Origin: Lachnospiraceae bacterium | GTDB taxonomy: Bacteria; Bacillota; Clostridia; Lachnospirales; Lachnospiraceae | Length of the DNA: 64,000 nt | Direction: 5' to 3' | Assembly (NCBI GenBank): GCA_017387565.1 | Contig: JAFOEY010000018.1 | Coordinates: 1 to 64,000, forward strand | In this document: piece after piece, positions 1 through 8,428 of the stretch | How the letters are laid out: every line of letters begins with the position of its first letter | Numbering within the stretch: the first letter of the stretch is position 1 | Made by a program: the position numbers and the translations under genes | Notes under the pieces: generated by a model | Database searches by the model: none | Told to the model about the DNA's origin: nothing | Seen by the model: the letters and a program-made list of their open reading frames with translations, nothing else

Positions 1-202
1 CCTTTCAATCCCAGTCAAAATCAACTTGGCTAATTTTAACCGTTCTTTCTTTACTGTTTTTGGTTTGTCTCTTTCGAGACGTTCTGAAATTTTCTCTTGG
101 AATTTTTCAGGGTTGCATTGCTGTTTAGTTTTCAAGGTTCTGGCTTCTTTTATAAAAAGAAAACCGTTTTTTTGCCGCATGCTTTTCACACGCGGCTCAT
201 TT
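1..202 (-). ncRNA. rRNA operon leader (partial)
   Basis: On the minus strand this is the transcribed leader of an rRNA operon that continues past the left edge of the window. It follows a strong consensus promoter and contains the sequence ACCTTGAAAACTAAACAGCA, a leader motif typical of the region before 16S rRNA genes in Firmicutes. No 16S sequence itself is inside the window. A small open frame on the plus strand here has no ribosome binding site and is not a gene. Confidence 0.75.
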
Positions 203-231
203 ATAGTATCATTTCATTTTTTTGTTGTCAA
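203..231 (-). promoter_or_regulatory. rRNA operon promoter
   Basis: Read on the minus strand: -35 TTGACA (226-231), a 17-base spacer and -10 TACTAT (203-208). A/T-rich DNA lies upstream, as expected for an rRNA promoter with an UP-like element. It drives the leader that runs off the left edge. Confidence 0.8.
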
Positions 232-394
232 CAACTTTTTTCAGTTTTTTTAAAATTTTTAATGTAGTAGTTGATTCGCAGTTAATTTAACAAAAAAATT
301 CGGAAAATTATGACAGAAAATAAGTTCCCGGTCGCAACCGAGAGACTTATCGTTTTTGTGGTAATATAAGTTCTTCTTAGGAAGAGTTTATTTT

Positions 395-943
395 TTATTG
401 TTTCATATAGGAGGATAAATCAATAAAAAGGTCTTCATATACAGACACTTTCATAAGTTCAGGATATATATATGCGACAGGCACATAATCTTCAGCGGCT
501 AAATACCGAAATACCATTTTTCTTTGTATATCCACAACCCAATATTCCTCTACCCCGATTTTTCGGTAAATATTCAGCTTTTCTCCATAGTCTGTTTTTT
601 TAGTTGATTCTGAAGTGATTTCTGCCACAAAAAGGGGAGCAATATGAACACCATCCTCATCAATCTTGTTTTCATCACAAACCACCATAAGGTCGGGCAA
701 AAAGTAATTCATGTTTTCATCGCATAACTCACTAACATAGAGTGCAACGTTTTCCGTAAACACTTTACATGTTCCACTTTTGCCGGAAATATAATTTTTA
801 AACGAGGTCGCAATATCATTCATAACCAGATTGTGAGTAACAGATACCCTGTCTTCAACAACGATAGTTCCATCGATTAACTCTACATGTCCTTGCATCG
901 AAGCAACCTGCTCTATGGTGTAATGTTCTTTTTTTATATCCAT
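395..943 (-). CDS. Uma2 family (DUF820) endonuclease-like protein
   Basis: A 182-residue protein of the Uma2/DUF820 family, which has a PD-(D/E)XK nuclease fold and whose cellular role is generally unknown. Visible family features are the LPDLMVV strand, the VAEITSEST strand with its conserved Glu, and the helix KLNIYRKIGVEEYWVVD near the end. The ATG at 943 is preferred over the one at 949 because AAAGGGG lies seven bases before it. It stands alone between the rRNA leader and a palindromic repeat. The family call is firm; the substrate is unknown. Confidence 0.8.
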   Translation of the reverse strand: MDIKKEHYTIEQVASMQGHVELIDGTIVVEDRVSVTHNLVMNDIATSFKNYISGKSGTCKVFTENVALYVSELCDENMNYFLPDLMVVCDENKIDEDGVHIAPLFVAEITSESTKKTDYGEKLNIYRKIGVEEYWVVDIQRKMVFRYLAAEDYVPVAYIYPELMKVSVYEDLFIDLSSYMKQ

Positions 944-980
944 ATGCATACCCCTTTCATTCTTTTTATTGTTAGTAATA

Positions 981-1165
981 TGATACCAGGGTCAAAAGGT
1001 CATACTTTTCATGCTCACATGAAAAAGTATGACTTTGGGACCCGCAAAACATGAGAAAGTAGCCCGATTAGGGCGGATTTCGATTGTTTACGGATTGCGA
1101 GAGCACAAAGTGCGTAGCAATCCGTTGGTATTATGGGGTCAAAATACCTTTTGACCCCAACATCA
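981..1165. repeat. Palindromic TIR element, copy A
   Basis: An element with imperfect terminal inverted repeats: TGATACCAGGGTCAAAAGGT at the left and, in reverse, TGATGTTGGGGTCAAAAGGT at the right. It holds two internal modules: a long hairpin (1000-1038) shared with copy B, and the hairpin CGGATTGC/GCAATCCG (1091-1124) shared with copy C. A 6-bp direct repeat GTAATA flanks it (975-980 and 1166-1171), which fits a target-site duplication. It has no coding capacity and resembles a MITE or REP-type element. Confidence 0.7.
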
Positions 1166-1235
1166 GTAATATTATAACATTGCGAAATTGCAACTTCAAG
1201 AATAGGGTATTAAGGAACAGTGGTGAAAAAAGCCA

Positions 1236-1739
1236 TTATACACTAATTTGTGTAAACATTTCCATAAGAAATTCTACAAAGTTATGCTCATATAGAAAAG
1301 AAAGAAAAGGCTTCGTCATAAGCTGCCCATGGCAAAGTTCGAAAAACGGAACGGTCGGAAATACAGCTATAAAAAACATGATAAGCCAGATAAGCATGGT
1401 CCCTTCAAAAAAACCTGCTGCCGCACCAAGGATACGGTTAAGCCCATGTATAATCGGAAGCTTCGTCAAAAGGCAGAGTGCTTTAACAACCCAACGAAAC
1501 AACAAAGAGCCCAGTACAAAGGTCAAAAGAATGACCACAATTCTTGACAGAATATGCTCTCCTTGAAAAACCGCCCACAGAAACAGAAATCCAAATGCCC
1601 AGTTTTTTAGCAAAAGCATTAATAGAAGAGACAATATTCCGGATACAAGCGGTGTCAACACACGGACCATCCCCAGGAAAAACCCAAGAATAGTCATGAC
1701 AATCAAGATCCCATAACAAATTACAACAAATACTTCCAT
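1236..1739 (-). CDS. CvpA family membrane protein
   Basis: A 167-residue integral membrane protein with four to five predicted hydrophobic helices. The segment LNRILGAAAGFFEG (about residues 98-112) matches the conserved Gly-rich motif of the CvpA/colicin V production family, whose members in Firmicutes are linked to cell-envelope and division functions. Its start overlaps the DUF5711 stop by one base (TAATG), so the two are translationally coupled. It is the last gene of a three-gene minus-strand run. The exact role is not known. Confidence 0.72.
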   Translation of the reverse strand: MEVFVVICYGILIVMTILGFFLGMVRVLTPLVSGILSLLLMLLLKNWAFGFLFLWAVFQGEHILSRIVVILLTFVLGSLLFRWVVKALCLLTKLPIIHGLNRILGAAAGFFEGTMLIWLIMFFIAVFPTVPFFELCHGQLMTKPFLSFLYEHNFVEFLMEMFTQISV

Positions 1740-2899
1740 TATTTTAATTTCACCGTTTCCACGCCGCCATCTCTGACAACAATGAACTTCATCTCATTTT
1801 TTGTAGGAATAATTGCTTTGATGTCGGTGCCGAGTTCTCCGTTATATTTCTCTAAGCCTTTCAAATTCCACATCAAAACTTCTGCACTATTATATATCAG
1901 TATATTTTTATTGGATATCACAATATTATCATATTCCATATTAAATGTTTTTGTGAGTACCAATTTAGCATTTAAGTCATAGATATCCGCACGATATTTA
2001 TCTTCACTTTCTTCATTGCGGTAAACAAGCACGGTATATCCTTCTCCGTAAAAAACACTTTGAATATCTTTTTCTACTTCCACTTGTGTTTTTAATTCGG
2101 GGATCTGCTTTCCATAATAAATCTGCAGTACATCCTCCCCTACACAGACCGACGTATTCTCATCCACATAATGCAAAAACGGAATCACCTTTTCGGCATA
2201 ATCATAGCCGCTGACAATTTTATCCGTCATGTTCTGACCAACATCCCCAAAATTGTAAAAGGCCAAACTGGTCTGAATTCCGTTTCCTCTTGCCTTTAAA
2301 TAGGAGACCATCATTTTTTTATTGTCGGGAGACATTGACAATTTAACCGGAAATCCCGTCTGATCCATGGTTGTACGAATGGTTGCAAGACTGGTTCCGT
2401 CTGAGGCATACAACTCTAACCAGGTCACGGAAGAATCATCCAATGTTGCAATCACGACTCCACCCTGTGAAACATTGACATCCACAATGATCTTGTTGCA
2501 CGTGATGGTGGCACAAGGTCCTGATGCATTCATCAGATAAATTTCGTTTCCTTTATAATCTCCGGCGACAACATATTCGCCACTTGTACGGATAATCGGA
2601 GACTGCATTTCAAATGTCCTGTTCCAAAGTTGTTCGCCTTTGGCATTGTACGCAGAAACGCCATCTCTGCTGTAACATAACATATTATTTTGATTGTACA
2701 CCTCAACTTTGCTATCTTTGGAACCTATTGAATCATAGGTTTTTGCCACCTCATATTCGGTATATACCTTTCCCTCTCTGTAGAAATGAATACCGGTGGC
2801 AATCACGATCACCAAAACAACGCAAAGTATAACGCGATATATTTTCGTCAGATGATGCTTTATGATTTTATCCTGAAATGAGAGCTTTTCTTCCCGCAT
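1739..2899 (-). CDS. DUF5711 family membrane-anchored beta-propeller-like protein
   Basis: A 386-residue protein with an N-terminal cytoplasmic stretch, one transmembrane helix (about residues 20-40, IYRVILCVVLVIVIATGIHF) and a long extracytoplasmic domain. The domain contains repeated short strand patterns (SRDGVSAYNAKGEQLW, SGEYVVAGDYKGNEIYL, SPDNKKMMVSYL) resembling WD40/PQQ-like propeller blades. This layout matches DUF5711, common in Lachnospiraceae. It lies between a LysM protein and CvpA, which points to a cell-envelope role. Function unknown. Confidence 0.72.
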   Translation of the reverse strand: MREEKLSFQDKIIKHHLTKIYRVILCVVLVIVIATGIHFYREGKVYTEYEVAKTYDSIGSKDSKVEVYNQNNMLCYSRDGVSAYNAKGEQLWNRTFEMQSPIIRTSGEYVVAGDYKGNEIYLMNASGPCATITCNKIIVDVNVSQGGVVIATLDDSSVTWLELYASDGTSLATIRTTMDQTGFPVKLSMSPDNKKMMVSYLKARGNGIQTSLAFYNFGDVGQNMTDKIVSGYDYAEKVIPFLHYVDENTSVCVGEDVLQIYYGKQIPELKTQVEVEKDIQSVFYGEGYTVLVYRNEESEDKYRADIYDLNAKLVLTKTFNMEYDNIVISNKNILIYNSAEVLMWNLKGLEKYNGELGTDIKAIIPTKNEMKFIVVRDGGVETVKLK

Positions 2900-2945
2900 A
2901 CTACTACTCCTTTACAACAAGGATATTGTAGCATATCTGACTATT

Positions 2946-4412
2946 TTATGGAAGAACGATGTTAACACCGTATCGTATTTCATTTTTATCTGAAATCTGA
3001 TTCAGTCTGCAAATCTCATCAATATGATACTCATCTCCATAAAATTTCAAACTGATTTTACTTAAGGTATCACCCTTTTCTATCCTATAAGTTTGATTCT
3101 GAATAGTCTGATCCGATGATCCCTGCGAATCTGCAAGAGTTGTATCTGCATTTTCCTGTTCTGTAATCTCCACCGAATCATCATTTGATATAAGGACTTC
3201 CTCATCGCTCGTTTGCAAAACAACTTTTTCTGTTGAACTATCTGCCGTTTCATCTGCGCTATTTTGAGGTGCACTATTTTCAGAATCGGCTACTGGGGTT
3301 TGCCCTATACTTGTTTTTGATGCATCCTGCACGCCATCTGTTATTTTATCTGTTACTTTTGTCTCATCTTCTGCTGATGCATCCGTTTCAGGATCTGCCA
3401 AAGCCAATTCTCCGTTTTGTAAATCTGCCGAACTATTCGTATCGCCATCCGCGTTTTCATCTGCCATGCCATCTGCATCTTTATTCGCAATCTCATCCGT
3501 TTCCAGTCCTTCTGTGTTTTCTGTTAAAAGATCTTGCTGAGGCAATGCATCCTTATCTGCAAGAACCGAATCCGAAATGGCATTTGTCTTTTCAAGATCA
3601 TTCCGGTTACTTTGTGACATCTGGTTGGAAATGTCAGAGAGCACCTTTTCCATGTCCTGCATCTTATTATAATTGTTCAACAAAGTCACTCCGACAATCG
3701 TGATTACCAAAAGCATTGCCATGCTTGTCCCATACAACATTCCCATGGTCTGTTTATGCTTCAATTCTTCTTTTTTGCCCCTGACAATTCCCCTGCATTT
3801 TTTGGCAGCAAGATCAACTTCAGGTTTAATTTCTTCCGGTTCATCCTGCTTCATGGTAACCATATAATTCTGCATCGGCTCATTTCTTTCATAATAGATA
3901 AAATGTCCGCTCTGCTTTTCCATAATCTCATTTTTAACCAAAAAGACTTCTTCCTTTTTTTCCACTGCAGAATATTCCAGATACACATTCTGCTCTTTTC
4001 TAAAACAACGATTGTGGGTATATTGCACCTTACCCTGCGCAAAATCTGCTAAATCATATCGGATATAAGCCCATCCGACGACCTGAAGATTCGGAAAAAA
4101 ATGTTCCGCCTTCCAGTTTACGTCTTTCCATATCGAATCCCGGAAAATCATTTTTTCATCAGTCAGAATTTCCTCTGCGAGAATCGCGCCACAAACATAG
4201 TGGTGAAGCATTTCATCTTCCTGCCGGTTTTCTCCATATAAGATTAACACCTTGGGGGAATCGTCCTTAACCGCAATTTGTTTAATAAACGTTTCAATAT
4301 AGTCTTCAATATATATTTTTTCATTTCCCTTTGGGTCTCCCACCGGTCTTAAGTTGGCCGGAATTTCTCTCTTGTCAACCTCATTTCCGTTCTCTTTCAC
4401 AATCTCTATCAT
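2946..4412 (-). CDS. LysM domain membrane protein
   Basis: A 488-residue protein in three parts. The N-terminal part (about 1-200) is cytoplasmic and contains KVLILYGE and FPNLQVVGWAYI; this resembles a degenerate MPN/JAB-type fold, but that is a guess. One transmembrane helix follows (about 228-248, MAMLLVITIVGVTLL). A long acidic, low-complexity linker rich in Asp, Ala, Ser and Glu then leads to a C-terminal LysM domain (YRIEKGDTLSKISLKFYGD). The LysM domain should bind peptidoglycan outside the cell. It is the first gene of the run LysM-DUF5711-CvpA. Confidence 0.75.
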   Translation of the reverse strand: MIEIVKENGNEVDKREIPANLRPVGDPKGNEKIYIEDYIETFIKQIAVKDDSPKVLILYGENRQEDEMLHHYVCGAILAEEILTDEKMIFRDSIWKDVNWKAEHFFPNLQVVGWAYIRYDLADFAQGKVQYTHNRCFRKEQNVYLEYSAVEKKEEVFLVKNEIMEKQSGHFIYYERNEPMQNYMVTMKQDEPEEIKPEVDLAAKKCRGIVRGKKEELKHKQTMGMLYGTSMAMLLVITIVGVTLLNNYNKMQDMEKVLSDISNQMSQSNRNDLEKTNAISDSVLADKDALPQQDLLTENTEGLETDEIANKDADGMADENADGDTNSSADLQNGELALADPETDASAEDETKVTDKITDGVQDASKTSIGQTPVADSENSAPQNSADETADSSTEKVVLQTSDEEVLISNDDSVEITEQENADTTLADSQGSSDQTIQNQTYRIEKGDTLSKISLKFYGDEYHIDEICRLNQISDKNEIRYGVNIVLP

Positions 4413-4588
4413 ACGATTACCCTCTTTCTATATTACTGTATCTTTGATCATTGAAGATGCTTGTGGGGATATTGTATCCGGTAAAAAGCCTGTCTCAATT
4501 TCCTTACTATGTATATAGCACATGCGGGTGGGCGGATTTTATCATTTTCTGGCAGGCATTTTTTCTTTTTTATGACAAAAAGAGAAAT

Positions 4589-4622
4589 AAAAAAAGACCG
4601 TTCTATCGAAACAGTCTTTTTT
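4589..4622. terminator. Bidirectional hairpin terminator
   Basis: AAAAAGACCGTT and AACAGTCTTTTT form an imperfect stem with A/T tracts on both sides. It lies in the 390-bp gap between galM and the LysM gene. The rest of this gap holds no convincing gene. Confidence 0.55.
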
Positions 4623-4746
4623 ATACATAAAAACATAGGATACGAAAGAGATTTCCTTTTCATTTTGTCGATAACAAAATGAATCAAATATGCACTCTAT
4701 CTATAGATATGCGTCACATCTTTTGAAAATACCAACAAGCCAAACT

Positions 4747-4791
4747 AAAAGCCATGTTTTTACATATAGAAATGAAAAAACACGACTTTTT
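4747..4791 (-). terminator. galM terminator
   Basis: AAAAGCCATGTTTTT (4747-4761) pairs imperfectly with AAAAAACACGACTTTT (775-790 of the same kilobase), just downstream of the galM stop on the minus strand. Confidence 0.5.
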
Positions 4792-4805
4792 AAGCATCAT
4801 TTTAG

Positions 4806-5849
4806 CTACACAAATTTATAAACCGTTGTAGATTTAAATACCTTGCCTGGCTCGAGCAAAGGTCTGGTAAAGTGCTCATCATTTGCACTATTCGGGAAGA
4901 ACTGTGTTTCGAGCGCAACACCACATCTTCTTTTGTAATGTGCCCCGCCTTTTCCCAAGTGTCTTCCGATATGGTTACCCGTATATACCTGGATACCGGG
5001 CATATCCGTATAGACTTCCATCGTCCTGCCGGCTTTTTCGTCGGATAATACGGCTATTTTTTCTATTTTGCCGGGTTTGGCATCGCTGACATAGTTGTGG
5101 TCATAACCGCATACCATGGTCATCTGTTCAAAATGGCGACGAATACGTGCCCCCAAAGGCATCTCTTTGGTATAGTCAAGCGGTGTACCCTCTACACTTA
5201 TAAGCTCTCCTGTCGGAATTGCACCGGGAACAATCTCCGTATATTTTGAGCAGTTTAACCAAAGTGTTTCATCTAAAACACTTCCTGCATCATGCCCTTT
5301 TAAATTAAAATATGAATGATTGGTCGGATTGAAAATTGTCTTTTTGTCTGTCTTTCCCGTATAAACAATTTTTAATCCGTTATCATCTGTTACGGAATAT
5401 GTAACTGAAAACTCTCTGTTTCCGGGAAGTCCAAGTTCGCCGTCTTCCATTGCCAGCAAAAAAATGACACTGTTATTTTTTTTGTCAACTTTGGCTGTCC
5501 AAAGCTTTTTGTGAAAACCTGCGTCATAATCGGTATGCAGATTGTTCACGCCATCGTTTACTTTCAATTGATATTTCGTGCCATCAATTTCAAAAACGGC
5601 ATTTGCAGTCCTATTTGCAATCGGCCCAACCGATGCACCGAAAAAGCTACCGTTTGTGAAATATTTTTTTAAATTGTCGTAACCAAGAACCACGTCGGCA
5701 ACCTTTCCCCTCTTGTCCGGCACAAACAAATTGACAAGAATCGCTCCGTAATTCATAACATCTGCCTGAAATCCACATTCATTGGAAATCGAATAGAGTG
5801 TGACCGTCTGTCCGTCCTGCGTCTGTCCAAAAACCTTTTCTGTAATCAT
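4806..5849 (-). CDS. galM: Galactose mutarotase (aldose 1-epimerase)
   Basis: A 347-residue enzyme that interconverts alpha and beta anomers of galactose or glucose in the cytoplasm. Family motifs are visible: the catalytic-His region NPTNHSYFNLKG (about 178-189), a second His in VCGYDHNYV, and ALETQFFPNSAN near the C-terminus, which holds the catalytic Glu. Length is normal for the family. A clear GGGAGG precedes the start. It begins 26 bases after recR, at the end of the pfkA-dnaX-ybaB-recR run, and has its own terminator. Confidence 0.9.
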   Translation of the reverse strand: MITEKVFGQTQDGQTVTLYSISNECGFQADVMNYGAILVNLFVPDKRGKVADVVLGYDNLKKYFTNGSFFGASVGPIANRTANAVFEIDGTKYQLKVNDGVNNLHTDYDAGFHKKLWTAKVDKKNNSVIFLLAMEDGELGLPGNREFSVTYSVTDDNGLKIVYTGKTDKKTIFNPTNHSYFNLKGHDAGSVLDETLWLNCSKYTEIVPGAIPTGELISVEGTPLDYTKEMPLGARIRRHFEQMTMVCGYDHNYVSDAKPGKIEKIAVLSDEKAGRTMEVYTDMPGIQVYTGNHIGRHLGKGGAHYKRRCGVALETQFFPNSANDEHFTRPLLEPGKVFKSTTVYKFV

Positions 5850-5875
5850 ACGGTTCCTCCCTTATGGTACTCTTA

Positions 5876-6475
5876 TTATAACTCTGTCCGCCCTTCCAGA
5901 GCGCGCAAAAGAGTAATTTCATCGATATATTCCAAATCTCCTCCGACCGGCACTCCACTTGCAATCCGCGTCACCTTGATTCCCGTCGGTTTAATCAGTT
6001 TGCTGATGTACATAGCCGTCGTTTCACCTTCGAGACTGGAATTTGTCGCAATAATAACTTCTGTGACATCGTCTGTCTGTAAACGCTGCATCAATTCTTT
6101 GAGTCTGATATCTCCGGGACCGATTCCAAGCATTGGAGAAATCGCACCGTGAAGAACATGATACACACCCTCAAATTTTCCTGTTTTTTCATAGGCTGCC
6201 AAATCACGCGGATTTTCCACAACCATAATCGTGCTATGATCCCTTTTTTCATTAGCACAAATGGGACATATTTCACGATCCGTCAATGTGCAGCAACAAG
6301 AGCAGTAGCGCACTTTATCTCTGGCATCCACAATGGCGTCCGAAAGCTTTTTCACCTTTTCTTTGGGCTGATTTACCAGATAAAACGCCAGGCGCTGTGC
6401 GGATTTATTACCGATTCCGGGCAAAGCAGACAATTCTTCAATCAACCGGCTGATATATCCACTATATAAATCCAT
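5876..6475 (-). CDS. recR: Recombination mediator RecR
   Basis: A 199-residue protein of the normal RecR length. Domain order is a helix-hairpin-helix (LSALPGIGNKSAQRLAFYL, about 16-34), a C4 zinc finger (CSCCCTLTDREICPIC), a TOPRIM domain (IMVVENPRDLAAYE onward) and the C-terminal Walker-B-like part (VTRIASGVPVGGDLEYID). RecR acts with RecF and RecO in loading RecA at gaps. The start overlaps the ybaB stop by one base (TAATG), so the pair is translationally coupled, a widely conserved arrangement with dnaX. Confidence 0.97.
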   Translation of the reverse strand: MDLYSGYISRLIEELSALPGIGNKSAQRLAFYLVNQPKEKVKKLSDAIVDARDKVRYCSCCCTLTDREICPICANEKRDHSTIMVVENPRDLAAYEKTGKFEGVYHVLHGAISPMLGIGPGDIRLKELMQRLQTDDVTEVIIATNSSLEGETTAMYISKLIKPTGIKVTRIASGVPVGGDLEYIDEITLLRALEGRTEL

Positions 6476-6822
6476 TAGAAAGGAAATCCTCCCAGACCAC
6501 CTGTCATTTTGCCCATAATTGCCGCATTGGCTTCTTCTGCCTGATGAAGCGCGTCATTTACGGCAACCATGATCATATCCTGCAGCATTTCTGTTTCATC
6601 CGGATCAACGGCATCTTTATCAATGATAACCTTTGTAACTTCCTTTGCACCGGTCACGGTTACTTCAACCGCACCACCACCTGCTTTTGCAGTAAATTCT
6701 TTTGTCTCCAGTTCTTTCTGACTTTCTTCCATCTGACGCTGCATTCTCTGCGCCTGTTTCATCAGATTGTTCATGTTGCCGGGCATTCCCATTCCTCCGG
6801 GATATCCTCCACGTTTTGCCAT
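6475..6822 (-). CDS. ebfC: YbaB/EbfC nucleoid-associated protein
   Basis: A 115-residue YbaB/EbfC family DNA-binding protein. After a Gly/Met-rich N-terminus (GGYPGGMGMPGNMNNLMKQA), the long helix QRMQRQMEESQKELETKEFT and the strand AKAGGGAVEVTVTGAKEVTKVIID are typical. It sits between dnaX (3 bases upstream) and recR (1-base overlap), the usual bacterial order dnaX-ybaB-recR. Confidence 0.95.
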   Translation of the reverse strand: MAKRGGYPGGMGMPGNMNNLMKQAQRMQRQMEESQKELETKEFTAKAGGGAVEVTVTGAKEVTKVIIDKDAVDPDETEMLQDMIMVAVNDALHQAEEANAAIMGKMTGGLGGFPF

Positions 6823-6825
6823 TTT

Positions 6826-8397
6826 TTAATCCTCCACTTCACTTACAGGTATTGATATAACGGAATCAAAATCCACCGTATCGCTATCTTCCCTGTTATT
6901 TCTTTTTCCTGATTCGATCATAAAATAATGGATAGAAACCTTTTTCCCAATGGCCTCATTGATATAGGCATTCAATGTTTCCTTCAGGCTGGTCGTATCC
7001 TTTGTGATTACATTATACTCGATGGGATTGAGAAAAATCTCTAAATCCCCGTTTTTCCCTACGCGCGGGTCAGCACTTTTCATCATGGCTTTTGCACCTT
7101 TACGCGGGAAATTTATCAAAATTTCCTGAAAACGATTGACAATTTTAACGACATCATCTGCATCTGCATCAGGAAGTTCCGGCTGCGGCGAAAGAACCGC
7201 TCCTTCCTGAGCACCGGAAGGCATCAGTGCCGATACAAACTGTCCGCTTTCTAATTTTTCTTCTAACAAACGCACCCTGTCTAAAACCGAATCCGCATCG
7301 GTCTCCATCTGCGGTCTACACGCCTTAATCATAGCCATTTCAATTAAAACTCGCTTTGATGTGGAAAACCGAAGCTGCCCTGATAATTCGGAAAAAATAC
7401 GAATCAGGCGCATGATGGTATGGATATCTGCCATTTCTGCTTCTTCTTTCAGCAATACAAGATGCTCTTTTGAGACATCCAGCACATCTTCCACATCATC
7501 ACAATTTTTGACCAGTAATAAATTGCGCAAATACCAGGTATAATCCGTAACAAACTGTGCCAGTTCGCGTCCCTGCATCACAATTTCTTCCAAAAGTGTA
7601 ATACATCCGATGACATTGCGTTCCAACATATTTCTAAGCAGTCTGCTAAATACTTCTCCGTCTACGGCACCTAAAACATCCAATGCCATATCATAGGTCA
7701 GTGTCTTCCCAAAATGAAAAGCCAGACACTGGTCTAACAGACTCAGTGCATCACGAAGAGAGCCGTCAGCAGTTTTGGCCACGTAACGCAGGGCTCTATC
7801 TTCTACTTCAATATTTTCTATCTGCATCAGCTCACGCAGACGCGCGGTAATGGTCTCAATATCAATCCGTTTAAAATCATAACGCTGACAACGGGACATA
7901 ATGGTAATCGGAATCTTGTGCACTTCGGTTGTGGCCAGAATAAAGATTACGTATTCCGGCGGCTCTTCCAATGTTTTTAGCAATGCATTAAAGGCTCCGA
8001 TGGAAAGCATATGCACTTCATCGATAATATAAACCTTATATCTTCCCTCTTGTGGTGAGTAGGTAACCTCTTCCACAATTTCACGAATGTTATCAACACC
8101 ATTATTGGATGCGGCATCAATTTCAATAACATTAAGACTTGCTCCCGAAGCAATTGCCTTACATGTCTTGCACTCTCCACAAGGACTTCCATCTACCGGA
8201 TGTTCACAATTGACAGCTCTTGCAAAGATTTTTGCAATAGTTGTCTTACCGGTACCACGTGTACCGCAAAAAAGATATGCATGTCCAATTCTGTCGGCCA
8301 TTATTTGATTTTTCAGTGTTTCAACAATATGTCCCTGTCCCTTAACATCTTCAAATGCAGCCGGACGGAACTTCCGGTACAATGCCTGATAAGCCAT
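6826..8397 (-). CDS. dnaX: DNA polymerase III subunit gamma/tau
   Basis: The clamp-loader ATPase of the replicative polymerase, 523 residues from the chosen start. The AAA+ core shows Walker A (GTRGTGKTT), the zinc-binding cysteines (CGECKTCKA), Walker B (VYIIDEVHM) and sensor 1/SRC (LATTEVHKIPITIMSRCQRYDF). The C-terminal part (about 370-523) is the short tau-type region. The start MAYQALYRKFRP at 8397 matches the universally conserved N-terminus. An in-frame ATG at 8418 lacks a ribosome binding site. No obvious internal frameshift signal for a separate gamma form was recognised. Confidence 0.96.
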   Translation of the reverse strand: MAYQALYRKFRPAAFEDVKGQGHIVETLKNQIMADRIGHAYLFCGTRGTGKTTIAKIFARAVNCEHPVDGSPCGECKTCKAIASGASLNVIEIDAASNNGVDNIREIVEEVTYSPQEGRYKVYIIDEVHMLSIGAFNALLKTLEEPPEYVIFILATTEVHKIPITIMSRCQRYDFKRIDIETITARLRELMQIENIEVEDRALRYVAKTADGSLRDALSLLDQCLAFHFGKTLTYDMALDVLGAVDGEVFSRLLRNMLERNVIGCITLLEEIVMQGRELAQFVTDYTWYLRNLLLVKNCDDVEDVLDVSKEHLVLLKEEAEMADIHTIMRLIRIFSELSGQLRFSTSKRVLIEMAMIKACRPQMETDADSVLDRVRLLEEKLESGQFVSALMPSGAQEGAVLSPQPELPDADADDVVKIVNRFQEILINFPRKGAKAMMKSADPRVGKNGDLEIFLNPIEYNVITKDTTSLKETLNAYINEAIGKKVSIHYFMIESGKRNNREDSDTVDFDSVISIPVSEVED

Positions 8398-8428
8398 GTG
8401 CTCACTCTTTTCAATCATAATTTAAAAT

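Noticed and set aside
26-253. 75-codon open frame at the left edge
   Set aside because: It overlaps the rRNA promoter and leader on the opposite strand.
1084-1566. 160-codon open frame on the plus strand
   Set aside because: Opposite strand of cvpA and of the palindromic element; no family resemblance.
3233-3703. 156-codon open frame opposite the LysM gene
   Set aside because: Shadow of the low-complexity acidic linker; no ribosome binding site.
4448-4687. 79-codon open frame on the minus strand
   Set aside because: It runs through a terminator hairpin, has no ribosome binding site and reads like translated low-complexity DNA.
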